Shown piece after piece: positions 1 to 6,956 of a stretch of 13,801 bases of DNA (positions are counted from its first letter, which is position 1; each line of letters begins with the position of its first letter). Origin of the DNA: an uncultured Lachnospiraceae bacterium (lineage in GTDB: Bacteria > Bacillota > Clostridia > Lachnospirales > Lachnospiraceae); the NCBI GenBank assembly GCA_902473545.1, contig CABRSG010000030.1:1-13801 (forward strand), read 5' to 3'. Below the pieces are notes generated by a model. The model did not search any database and had not been told where the DNA came from. It saw only the letters and a program-made list of their open reading frames with translations. The position numbers were made by a program, and so were the translations under genes.

Positions 1-2
1 AT

Positions 3-1733
3 GCGGCTGCCGGAAAAATAGATTATATTGTGACGAAATCAATCTCCAGGTTTGCCCGCAACACGGTAGATACCTTGAATTGCGTGAGAGAATTAAGACG
101 ATTTCAGCCGCCGGTCGGCGTCTATTTTGAAAAAGAAAATATTGACACGCTTGACGCGTCGGGTGAGCTGATCCTGACAATCCTGTCTGCACTGGCGCAG
201 GACGAATCACGGTCTATTTCGGAAAATATCCGCTGGACCTTTCAGAAAAATTTCCAGGAAGGCAAGCCGCAGATTAATCTGAAGCAGATGCTCGGCTATG
301 ATAAGGGAGCGGATGGAGCGTGGGTGATAAATCCGGCGCAGGCGGAGGTTGTCCGTTTCCTTTTTCAGCAGTATGTAAGCGGGTATTCTGCGAACGCTGC
401 CGCAAAGCAGGCGAACGAAGCTGGAATGCGTACGGTGAACGGAAAACTGTGGACGGCTGGAGCCGTACTGAATGTTTTGCGGAATGAAAAGTATGTGGGT
501 GATCTGGAAATGCAGAAGACAGTTACCAGGGATTTTCTGACGCACCGGTCAGTGAATAACCATGGGGAAGCGCCGAAATATTATGTGAAGGATCATCATG
601 AGGGGATTATTGACCGGCCTACATGGGAAAAGGTACAGAGGATTCTTGGAGAGGGCAGGCACTCCGGAAAAACAAAAGGCAGCATGCGGCAGAGGTGCGC
701 TGGAAAAGCGCTGTTTGCCAATCTGAAATGCGGCGTACAGACGGAGCAGGGGGCGTGCGGCGGGAGTTTCCAGCGTATGACGTACTCGTCGTCAGCACGC
801 GGATATCGCGATGAGCGCAGCGCGGGCTATCAGGAGGAAGAGCAGACGGAAAGGTACGTCTACGCGTATCCGTTATTTTGCTGCACGCATAGGAGGACGG
901 GGAATGGCTGTACGTCGAAAGCTATCCTGGAATGTGCGCTGGAACAGAGCTTTATGGAAATGCTTTACAGGCTGAAACGTGACGATCAGATGTACGGAAA
1001 GGATTCCTGGCTTGCGGCAGAATTTGAGCGTGTCTGCGATACCGTGGAAAGATGCGGGAACATAAAACGCGGTTCTGTGAATCGCAAAGCGCTTCTGGAT
1101 GGGCAGATACGGGAAACAGAACGATATCTGGAGCAGATAAAGGCGTCTATGGAAGAGGAGCGCCAGGGAATGCAGGAATCAGAAGCGCTGCGTTCCCGGT
1201 TAGAAAGCTACCGGCAGGAAAGAGCAGCGCTGGAAGCGGAGCAGGGGGAGACGGCGGCTATGAAGAAAAATTATGCACTGTTTTTGGAATGTCTGCGGGA
1301 GCTTCCGGAATGCAATCAGGCGGGGATGCCGATAAAGATTAACGGTCTGGATACCCAGGGGACGCTTTTCAGAGAATGGAACGGCAGAGCAAAGAAAGGA
1401 ATGCGCAGTGCGGTGAGCACTGGGAAGATCCGGATTACACCGGAGCACATCGCGAATGCGCCTGATTATTTAAAATTTGAAAAGGGGATTTATGCTGTCT
1501 TTATTCAGAATGGGAAGGTTTGCGGAGATGAAGTGGACTATACAACGAATTTTGGCGTGCAGCTGAAGAGCTATGGCAACTGCCGGACATTGAGCAGCTT
1601 CTTAGGATATCGGAGATGCAGAGAAGATGGGAAGGTGGAATTTCTGGACGAGCTCTGGAAAGTAAATGGTCGAAAGATGCGGTATTACCGGACAGAGCGA
1701 AAGAATAAAAATGCTGTCAAAGACAAGAGCTAA
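3..1733 (+). CDS. Large serine recombinase (site-specific integrase/resolvase family), 5' end outside window
   Basis: The reading frame is open from the left edge (frame from base 3). The residues before the first possible GTG (base 30), AAAGKIDYI, fit the resolvase fold, so the gene begins upstream and this is a fragment of about 576 residues. Counting from that GTG, the end of the resolvase catalytic domain is visible: SRFARN at 6-11 holds the two conserved arginines, and the E-helix follows to about 75. A 'recombinase' domain spans about 85-205 (MLGYDKG, KYVGDLEMQK). A zinc-ribbon-like region follows at about 230-296 with Cys234, Cys243, Cys284/285 and Cys294, then a predicted coiled coil at about 352-418 and a C-terminal basic domain. 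The catalytic serine is not in the window. Such proteins catalyse integration or excision of phages, conjugative elements and Tn4451-like transposons via a covalent serine-DNA intermediate. No other element genes are seen to the right, so this may be the element's right end or a remnant. Confidence 0.9.
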   Translation, partial: AAAGKIDYIVTKSISRFARNTVDTLNCVRELRRFQPPVGVYFEKENIDTLDASGELILTILSALAQDESRSISENIRWTFQKNFQEGKPQINLKQMLGYDKGADGAWVINPAQAEVVRFLFQQYVSGYSANAAAKQANEAGMRTVNGKLWTAGAVLNVLRNEKYVGDLEMQKTVTRDFLTHRSVNNHGEAPKYYVKDHHEGIIDRPTWEKVQRILGEGRHSGKTKGSMRQRCAGKALFANLKCGVQTEQGACGGSFQRMTYSSSARGYRDERSAGYQEEEQTERYVYAYPLFCCTHRRTGNGCTSKAILECALEQSFMEMLYRLKRDDQMYGKDSWLAAEFERVCDTVERCGNIKRGSVNRKALLDGQIRETERYLEQIKASMEEERQGMQESEALRSRLESYRQERAALEAEQGETAAMKKNYALFLECLRELPECNQAGMPIKINGLDTQGTLFREWNGRAKKGMRSAVSTGKIRITPEHIANAPDYLKFEKGIYAVFIQNGKVCGDEVDYTTNFGVQLKSYGNCRTLSSFLGYRRCREDGKVEFLDELWKVNGRKMRYYRTERKNKNAVKDKS

Positions 1734-1760
1734 CGGGACCGGCAGGGCTGCCTGCCCCGT
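1733..1760. terminator. Possible hairpin between convergent genes
   Basis: The arms GGCAGG (1741-1746) and CCTGCC (1751-1756) enclose GCTG. An outer ACGG/CCGT pair lies at 1733-1736 and 1757-1760, with a one-sided bulge. The hairpin sits in the 30-bp gap between the recombinase stop and the kinase stop. No U-run follows on the plus strand. On the minus strand the following bases are only mildly T-rich, so termination activity is uncertain. Confidence 0.3.
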
Positions 1761-1763
1761 CTC

Positions 1764-2819
1764 TCACGAAAACTGCGACAGGGGCAGCGTCACGGTAAAG
1801 GCACTGCCCCTGCCGGGCGCACTGTCCACGGTGATGCTTCCGCGGTGCAGCTCTAAAATCCGGGCGACGAGCGAAAGTCCAAGCCCGTTTCCGGCGACGG
1901 AGTGGGAGGTGTCAGCCTGGTAAAATTTGTCGAAAATATATTTCTGTTTCTCGGATGCAATGCCGATGCCCTGATCGCGGACAACGGCGCGCACAGAGGA
2001 GCCTTCCTTTGCAAGCGAGATCATAATCTCGCTGTTTTCCGGCGAAAACTTGACAGCATTGTCGATCAGGTTCGTCCACACCTGCGTGAGCAGGGCTTCA
2101 TTTCCGATCAGAAACAATTCTTCCATATCCTCTAAATGAAATGTGATATTTTTCTGCGTCCACTTCGCCTCCAGCAGTACGACGCACTGGCGGATCTGCT
2201 CGCTGAGATTGTAATGAGTGAAATCTGAGAGCAGCGTCATGCTTTCTACCTTTGAGAGGTTCAGCACGTTGGTGGACAGCTCAGAGAGACGCGCAGATTC
2301 CGAGATAATGATATCGAGATATTCCTGCTTTTCCGCCTCCGTCAGGTTTCCACCCTTCATCAGCCGGGCGAAGCCGGAGATGGAGACGATCGGCGACTTA
2401 AATTCGTGGGAAAAATTGTTGATGAAATCGGAGCGCAGCAGCTCGATGCCTGCAAGCTCGTCTGTCATCTGGTTGAAGGATTTTGACAGGTCTCGGAATT
2501 CCTTCGGATGCTCGATATAGATTTTGGTCTGGAAATTTCCCTTTGCCACCTCCCGGATCGCCTGGGTGAGCGTCTGGATGGGACGCAGGGGAAGATGTAC
2601 CACAAAAAAGGTCAGCACGGTACCGATCACAATGCTGGTAAACGCATTCTGCAGCAGCATCGGGACGGGCGGCTCACCGGGATGGAAGGTGATCCAGCCC
2701 TGGCGGATAAAAAAGAAGGTGAGGGTATTGCTGAGAATCATCGTGACGGTGAGCAGCACAAATACAATGCCGGTGGTGATCAGCGTCATGCTTGTCATAA
2801 AGCCGGTTTTCTTTTTCAT
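1764..2819 (-). CDS. Sensor histidine kinase with HAMP domain
   Basis: This 351-residue membrane kinase should autophosphorylate a histidine and pass the phosphate to the adjacent response regulator. It has two membrane segments (about 12-37 and 60-78) separated by only about 25 extracytoplasmic residues, so there is little room for a ligand-binding sensor domain. A HAMP linker follows (about 78-128). The HisKA H-box has His138 in NNFSHEFKSP. The ATP-binding domain shows the N-box (WTNLIDNAVKF, Asn250 and Asn254), G1 (DQGIG, 282-286), the F-box (FDKFY, 296-300) and G2 (GNGLGLS, 310-316), so all catalytic motifs are present. Its ATG overlaps the regulator's stop codon (ATGA), implying translational coupling in one operon. 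The divergent ABC operon upstream suggests that transporter is the regulated target (inference). The ligand cannot be read from the sequence. Confidence 0.95.
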   Translation of the reverse strand: MKKKTGFMTSMTLITTGIVFVLLTVTMILSNTLTFFFIRQGWITFHPGEPPVPMLLQNAFTSIVIGTVLTFFVVHLPLRPIQTLTQAIREVAKGNFQTKIYIEHPKEFRDLSKSFNQMTDELAGIELLRSDFINNFSHEFKSPIVSISGFARLMKGGNLTEAEKQEYLDIIISESARLSELSTNVLNLSKVESMTLLSDFTHYNLSEQIRQCVVLLEAKWTQKNITFHLEDMEELFLIGNEALLTQVWTNLIDNAVKFSPENSEIMISLAKEGSSVRAVVRDQGIGIASEKQKYIFDKFYQADTSHSVAGNGLGLSLVARILELHRGSITVDSAPGRGSAFTVTLPLSQFS

Positions 2820-3499
2820 TGTGCATTCTCCTTTAACTGTGCCTTGTAGCCGAGCCCGCGGATCGTGACGATGGAAAAATCTTGGGAATGCTCAAACCGC
2901 TTGCGCAGGCGGTTAATGTGGACGCTGATAGTAGCGTCCGTGGACTGTGTGGACGGTCCCCAGATTTCCTCCATAAGCTGCAGGCGCGTAAAAATGTGAT
3001 TGGGGAAGGACAGCAGCTTGTAGAGCAGAAAAAACTCCTTCTGCGGCAAAAGCTGCTCCTGTCCCTGGCAGGATACCGTGAGAGCGTCAAAATTGAGCGT
3101 CGTCGAGCCGACCGTGAGCTGACGGTCGGAGGCGATCCGCGCGCGGCGAAGCAGCGCGCCGATGCGCAGCAGAAGCTCCTCCTCGTTGACGGGCTTTGTC
3201 ATGTAATCGTCGGTTCCGGCGAGGAAGCCCTTCTTTAAGTCCTCCGGGAGCTGCCTTGCCGTGAGCATCAGAATCGGGAGGTCGCTGCGGCAGTCGCGCA
3301 GAAGCTTTGTGAATTCGTAGCCGTCCATACCGGGCATCATCACATCCAGAATGATCAGATCGATCCTCTTTTCTTTCATGATTTTTAAGGCATCCTCCGC
3401 GCAGGCGGCACCAAAGGGACGGTACCCGGCGTTTGAGAGCACCGCGCACAGAAAGCGGCGGATATTTTTGTCGTCATCTACTACCAGTAATTGAAACAT
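2816..3499 (-). CDS. OmpR-family response regulator
   Basis: This 227-residue cytoplasmic transcription factor is partnered with the kinase just downstream. The receiver domain (about 1-120) has the acidic pair Asp9/Asp10, the phosphoacceptor Asp52 in ILDVMMPGMDG, Thr80 (MLTA) and Lys102 (TKP), so it looks functional. A winged-helix DNA-binding domain follows (about 130-222), ending in the typical TIRGLGYK motif. The ATG at 3499 is preceded by a good ribosome site (GAGGTGA, plus-strand 3506-3512) eight bases upstream. The length is normal for the family. It is the first gene of a two-gene operon with the kinase (4-bp overlap) and is divergent from the Gld-like ABC operon. Direct repeats in the shared upstream region are candidate binding sites. 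Confidence 0.96.
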   Translation of the reverse strand: MFQLLVVDDDKNIRRFLCAVLSNAGYRPFGAACAEDALKIMKEKRIDLIILDVMMPGMDGYEFTKLLRDCRSDLPILMLTARQLPEDLKKGFLAGTDDYMTKPVNEEELLLRIGALLRRARIASDRQLTVGSTTLNFDALTVSCQGQEQLLPQKEFFLLYKLLSFPNHIFTRLQLMEEIWGPSTQSTDATISVHINRLRKRFEHSQDFSIVTIRGLGYKAQLKENAQ

Positions 3500-3575
3500 G
3501 TTCTGTCACCTCGTTTATTTGGTTTCTTCAGACCGCAAAGGCATACTTTTTATGTGGCGGTCCGGGCATTTTTTA

Positions 3576-3607
3576 CATTTTAGCATGGAAATCTAAACGT
3601 AAGTTTA
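3576..3607 (-). promoter_or_regulatory. Candidate promoter and operator for the two-component operon
   Basis: Read on the minus strand there is an extended -10, TGCTAAAAT (TAAAAT at plus-strand 3577-3582). The -35 region is poor and overlaps a small inverted repeat, TAAAC-GTAA-GTTTA (3594-3607). A weak -35 with a dyad over it would fit autoregulation by the response regulator, but this is inferred from motif position only. Confidence 0.4.
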
Positions 3608-3650
3608 ACTTTCCCAAAGTTTCACACAATTTTCAAAATCCCGTCCGTCA

Positions 3651-3684
3651 AGTTTAAATTCAGTTTAAGAAATGCGTCTAAGAT
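3651..3684 (+). promoter_or_regulatory. Candidate response-regulator box and promoter of the Gld-like ABC operon
   Basis: Two direct repeats, AGTTTAAA (3651-3658) and AGTTTAAG (3662-3669), start 11 bp apart, the usual spacing for OmpR/PhoB-class dimers. A -10-like TAAGAT (3679-3684) begins 9 bases after the second repeat, and the matching -35 position has no consensus. This is the layout of an activator-dependent promoter in which the regulator box replaces the -35. Related AGTTT half-sites lie at 3602 and 3618. Confidence 0.5.
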
Positions 3685-3736
3685 AGGAACGAAAAGCGCG
3701 AGGGACAAATGGATTGCCGCGCGCAAATATAAGGAT

Positions 3737-3741
3737 GGAGG
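3737..3741 (+). promoter_or_regulatory. Ribosome binding site that selects a TTG start
   Basis: GGAGG lies eight bases before the TTG at 3750. The alternative in-frame ATG at 3735 overlaps this ribosome site, and the ATG-like start at 3714 would lack one. The TTG start gives the typical N-terminus MIEVKNLTKQYG. Confidence 0.75.
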
Positions 3742-3749
3742 TTTTTGCT

Positions 3750-4763
3750 TTGATAGAGGTAAAGAATTTAACAAAGCAGTATGGGAGCGCGAAAGCGGTG
3801 GATAACCTGTCGTTTACCGTGGAGCAGGGGCAAATCTACGGCTTTCTCGGTCCGAACGGCGCCGGAAAGTCGACGACGATGAACATTCTGACCGGCTATA
3901 TCGCACCGAGCACGGGCGAGGTGCTGATCAACGGGCACAACATTCTCGACGACCCGGAGGCGGCGCGCAAATGCATCGGCTATCTGCCGGAAATACCGCC
4001 GGTCTACCCGGAAATGACGGTGGAAGAGTATTTAAGCTTTGCCGCCGGGCTGAAAAAGGTTCCGAAAAAGGAGCAGGAGGAAATGATTTATGACGTCATG
4101 GAGATGACGGATATCACGGCGATGAAAAAGCGTCTGATCCGCAATCTCTCCAAGGGCTACCGACAGAGGACGGGACTGGCGCAGGCGCTGCTCGGCTATC
4201 CGGAGATTATCATTCTCGATGAGCCGATGGTGGGGCTTGACCCCAAGCAGATCATTGAGATCCGTGAGCTGATCCGCGGGCTTGGGAAAAAGCATACGGT
4301 TATTTTAAGCTCTCATATTCTCTCAGAAATCAGCGCGATCTGCGATCATATCATGATTATCTCACACGGAAATCTGGTGGCGAGCGACACGCCGGACAAT
4401 CTGGCTCATTTGATGAAGGGATCGGAGGCGCTGGAGCTGACCGTGGAGGCGGAGGAGAGCGATATCCGCCGGGCGCTTGCAGGCGTGGAGCGTATTGATG
4501 CCTGCGAAATAAAAACGTCCGACGAGAATGGCGCCTGTGACATTACGCTGAAAATGTCGGGCGGCACCGACCTTCGCAGAAAGCTTTTTTATCTCTTTGC
4601 AGAACAGAAAATGCCGGTGCTGCGTATGCAGCAGACGCGTGTTTCGCTGGAGGATGTATTCCTGCAGCTCACGGAAAATCCGGACGCTGCGGCAGAGCAG
4701 AAGGCGGAGAATATTAAGAAAAAACGCGGGCTGTTTGCCGGGAAAGGAGCAAAGAAGGAATGA
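3750..4763 (+). CDS. ABC transporter ATP-binding protein (GldA-like, ABC-2 type)
   Basis: This 337-residue cytoplasmic ATPase should energise a membrane partner encoded downstream. Walker A is GPNGAGKS (34-41), the signature is LSKGY (133-137), Walker B is IIILDEP (153-159) and the H-loop is His189 in SSHILSE. The C-terminal extension (about 220-310) ending in SLEDVFLQLTE is typical of multidrug/Gld-type ATPases, and the last 25 residues form a basic tail. TTG at 3750 is chosen as start because GGAGG precedes it at the right distance; longer in-frame starts exist at 3714 and 3735. The stop overlaps the next gene's ATG by 4 bp. Gene order (ATPase, permease, GldG-like, DUF4340) matches a common Clostridia and Bacteroidetes cluster whose substrate is unknown. 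The ATPase is intact but its membrane partner is damaged. Confidence 0.93.
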   Translation: MIEVKNLTKQYGSAKAVDNLSFTVEQGQIYGFLGPNGAGKSTTMNILTGYIAPSTGEVLINGHNILDDPEAARKCIGYLPEIPPVYPEMTVEEYLSFAAGLKKVPKKEQEEMIYDVMEMTDITAMKKRLIRNLSKGYRQRTGLAQALLGYPEIIILDEPMVGLDPKQIIEIRELIRGLGKKHTVILSSHILSEISAICDHIMIISHGNLVASDTPDNLAHLMKGSEALELTVEAEESDIRRALAGVERIDACEIKTSDENGACDITLKMSGGTDLRRKLFYLFAEQKMPVLRMQQTRVSLEDVFLQLTENPDAAAEQKAENIKKKRGLFAGKGAKKE

Positions 4764-5620
4764 TTGCGATACTGAAAAAGGAAGTAAAGGGTTATCTGAC
4801 CTCGATGGTTGGCTATGTGTTTATTGCGTTTATGCTGGTGGTGAGCGGCATTTATTTTACCGCCTACCATTTAAACGGTGCTTATCCGAAATTCGCTTAC
4901 ACTTTAAGCGCTGTTCTGGTGGTATTTCTGATCGCGGTTCCGATTCTGACAATGCGTATTCTTGCGGAGGAGCGCAGGCAGAAAACAGACCAGCTTCTTC
5001 TGACGTCGCCGGTTTCCGTGCCGGAGATCGTAATCGGAAAATATCTGGCGCTGGTATGTATTTTTTTTTATCGTCGTGCTTGCCCTGGCGTTTTATCCGC
5101 TGGTGCTGTCGCAGTTCAGCAGCATTCCCTATGGGGAAACGTATGCGGCGCTCTTTGGCTTTTGGCTGATGGGCTGCAGCTTTCTTGCGATCGGACTTTA
5201 CATTTCCTCCATCACGGAGAGCCAGGTGATCGCGGCGGTGCTGACGTTTCTGGTGCTGTTTGTCTGCTACCTGATGGAGGGCATCCATCGGAAGAGGAAA
5301 CCGAAGCGGAAGAGAGCAGCTCCGGAGGTGAGACGGAGACCGCCGAGACGCGCGTTGCAGTGTTTACCTCATCCTCGCTTCTGGATGAGTCGGCAAATCA
5401 GATGGTATCCGGCGGCAACTATCGGCTGTTTGTAAGTACGGTAAGCTGGCTCTGCGGAAATGAGACAACGGTATCTATTCCGGTCAAGAATATTTCTACA
5501 GAATATCTGACGGTTCCGGCGGCAAGCGCAAGCTTCTGGAGTATTGTGACGATCGGAATTATTCCTGCAGGATTTTTGCTTACCGGTCTTTACACCTGGA
5601 TGAAGAGACGGAGACAGTAG
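4760..5620 (+). pseudogene. GldF-type ABC permease fused to a GldG tail: frameshifted and internally deleted
   Basis: The first about 103 codons (MIAILKKEVKGYLTSMVGY, then ILAEERRQKTDQLLLTSP) are the N-terminus of a GldF-type ABC-2 permease. At nine T residues (5061-5069) the permease sequence moves to another frame. There it continues as FYPLVLSQFSSIPYGE, an FGFWLMGCSFLAIGLYISS segment and then FVCYLMEGI, to about 5285. With eight T the reading would be continuous (CIFFIVVLALAFYPL). From about 5286 the original frame carries an acidic linker and a GldG C-terminus. The single open frame of 286 codons therefore encodes about 70 out-of-frame residues in its middle. The last permease helices and most of the GldG gene are absent. 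Start ATG overlaps the ATPase stop. A working transporter is unlikely. A one-base sequencing error could explain the T-run but not the missing DNA. Confidence 0.8.
5286..5620 (+). pseudogene. C-terminal remnant of a GldG-type (ABC-associated auxiliary) protein
   Basis: This tail has a Glu/Ser/Thr-rich linker, then VAVFTSSSLLDESANQM and GGNYRLFVSTVSWL, a strand-rich stretch and a final membrane helix (FWSIVTIGIIPAGFLLTGLY) with a basic end, KRRRQ. That is the pattern of the end of GldG-family proteins, which normally have about 450-500 residues and lie between a GldF permease and a DUF4340 protein. Here only about 110 residues survive, joined to the permease fragment. The family call is from recalled motif pattern and gene order, not from a database search. 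Confidence 0.65.
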
Positions 5621-5639
5621 CGGCGGAAAGGAGCGTGTT

Positions 5640-6719
5640 ATGAAGAGAAAAACCATTACCATGAGCGTCACGGTGCTGGCGCTCGCCGCTCTGGTGGGCG
5701 GATATATGACCTTGAAGGAGCAGAACAAAAAAGCGGAAGAGGAGGAAACGCTGCTGGCGGAGGGCGAGACCGTCTGGGAGACGGATTCTGATAATCTGGA
5801 AAAGGTGTCTTTTTCCATAGGCGGCAGCGAATACACATTCCAAAAAGAAAACGGGGAGTGGCAGCTTGCGGACGACGAGACATTTCCGGTGGATGAAACG
5901 GTGCTGGAGGAGCTGATCACAGCGGTGACACCGCTGAAAGCCCTGCGTACGCTGACGGACGTGGAGGATACTGTGCAGTACGGTATGGAGGAGCCGCAGA
6001 ATGTAATCACGCTTGGACTATCTGACGGCACGGAGCAGGTGCTGACGATCGGCGACAACAATGAGGGAACAGGAAACGATTATCTGATGCTGGCGGATTC
6101 GGATTCCACCGTCTATACGGTCAGCTCCGATATCAGAGCGGCGATTTATGACGGACTATACGATTATGCCGTGAGCGAGGAGCTTCCGGCGATCACGCAG
6201 ACGAATATCACCGGGCTTGCGCTTACCAGCGCAGATACTTCCTATATGCTGTATGAGGAGGACGATGTCTGGAAGGTGGAGAGCGATAAGGTGAAGGATA
6301 ACGCAAATACCGATATCACTTCGGAGCTGACGGCACAGATTTCCGGCGTATATTATGTAGATTATCTGGAGCATAACTGCGAGGGAGAGGATCTGGCGCA
6401 GTACGGGCTTGCGGAGCCGTCTGCCACGCTGACGATCACCTATGAGGAGGATGAATCTGCCCGAAGCAGGACCATCAAAATAGGAAATACCGACAGCGAG
6501 GGAAATTACTACACGCAGCTTTCTGGTTCCACAGAAGTGCATACCATTGCCTCCGGCATGGTAGAGCCGTTCCTTTCCTACACTCCGGAGGAGCTTGTGC
6601 AGACGGAGACAGAAAGCGAAACGAAGGAGGAAAGCACGACCAGAGAGGAAAGCGAGAGCAAAACAGAGATGGAAAGCACGACCGGAGAGGAAAGTGAGAC
6701 AGAAACGGAAGAATCGTAA
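5640..6719 (+). CDS. DUF4340 domain-containing membrane-anchored protein
   Basis: This 359-residue protein of unknown biochemical function is usually found with Gld-like ABC transporters. An N-terminal signal anchor is visible (about 6-24) after the basic MKRK. The external part has two repeated DUF4340-type halves with the recurring pattern 'YGMEEPQNVITLGLSDG...LTIGD' (about 118-142) and 'YGLAEPSATLTITY...IKIGN' (about 265-290). The last about 40 residues are a low-complexity Glu/Ser/Thr tail containing a 14-residue duplication. GAAAGGAG precedes the ATG, and the gene starts 20 bp after the GldG-tail stop, so it is the last gene of the operon. The frame is intact although its partner genes are damaged. 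The protein probably acts at the outer face of the membrane (inference). Confidence 0.85.
   Translation: MKRKTITMSVTVLALAALVGGYMTLKEQNKKAEEEETLLAEGETVWETDSDNLEKVSFSIGGSEYTFQKENGEWQLADDETFPVDETVLEELITAVTPLKALRTLTDVEDTVQYGMEEPQNVITLGLSDGTEQVLTIGDNNEGTGNDYLMLADSDSTVYTVSSDIRAAIYDGLYDYAVSEELPAITQTNITGLALTSADTSYMLYEEDDVWKVESDKVKDNANTDITSELTAQISGVYYVDYLEHNCEGEDLAQYGLAEPSATLTITYEEDESARSRTIKIGNTDSEGNYYTQLSGSTEVHTIASGMVEPFLSYTPEELVQTETESETKEESTTREESESKTEMESTTGEESETETEES
6629..6712 (+). repeat. 42-bp tandem duplication in the acidic tail of the DUF4340 gene
   Basis: Two adjacent 42-bp copies (6629-6670 and 6671-6712) each begin GGAAAGCACGACC and encode EST-TxEES-type acidic 14-residue units. The copies have diverged at several positions. 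The length is a multiple of three, so copy-number change would keep the frame. Confidence 0.7.
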
Positions 6720-6798
6720 GTTTACGCTCCGTTTATCGGCGTTCACAAAAAAGTTATTTTCCGATGACAAAGTGAACACATTTTTCAGCGATAATGTC

Positions 6799-6807
6799 TG
6801 CTAAGAT
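6799..6807 (+). promoter_or_regulatory. Possible extended -10 upstream of the HtrA-like gene
   Basis: TGCTAAGAT (6799-6807) matches an extended -10, but no convincing -35 is seen 17 bases upstream. The region 6720-6798 otherwise holds only weak inverted repeats (GTTCAC 6741-6746 with GTGAAC 6772-6777) and no clear terminator for the preceding operon. Confidence 0.3.
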
Positions 6808-6816
6808 AGTTAAATA

Positions 6817-6926
6817 CCCCGCGGCAGGGCTACGTTTCACTTCGGTCGGTGCTAAACGTGTGCCGCCGGCACACAGCACCGTCAAATGGATGTGCGAGCA
6901 CATCCGCCTGGCTCGTTGCCCGCGGG
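6817..6926 (+). repeat. Multi-hairpin intergenic element (REP/MITE-like or structured leader)
   Basis: This stretch of about 110 bp is bounded by inverted ends, CCCGCGG (6818-6824) and CCGCGGG (6920-6926). Inside are three dyads. ACGTTT (6832-6837) pairs with AAACGT (6854-6859). GTGTGCC (6858-6864) pairs with GGCACAC (6868-6874), and this stem can be extended outward by CGGTGCT/AGCACCG. GGATGTG (6888-6894) pairs with CACATCC (6899-6905). The first two are partly exclusive. It lies between the possible promoter and the ribosome site of the protease gene, so it would be in that gene's leader RNA. I believe similar elements recur between genes in Lachnospiraceae, but that is from memory and untested. 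Confidence 0.6.
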
Positions 6927-6956
6927 AATAAAAACAAGGCAGAAAGGAGCTTGAAA

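Noticed and set aside
1734..1763. Attachment site (att) at the end of the recombinase gene
   Set aside because: The gap is only 30 bp, holds a hairpin, and no matching repeat elsewhere in the window marks an element boundary.
4857..5288. Long open frames on the strand opposite to the ABC and protease genes
   Set aside because: They lack ribosome sites and recognisable motifs, and lie antisense to genes with clear family signatures.
4760..5620. Programmed frameshift producing a functional permease
   Set aside because: A single shift at the T-run would restore the permease helices but then leaves the GldG tail out of frame and the missing helices are still absent.
6849..6956. In-frame 36-residue N-terminal extension of the protease
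   Set aside because: It is encoded by the hairpin element, is not like a signal or anchor, and the ATG at 6957 has a proper ribosome site.
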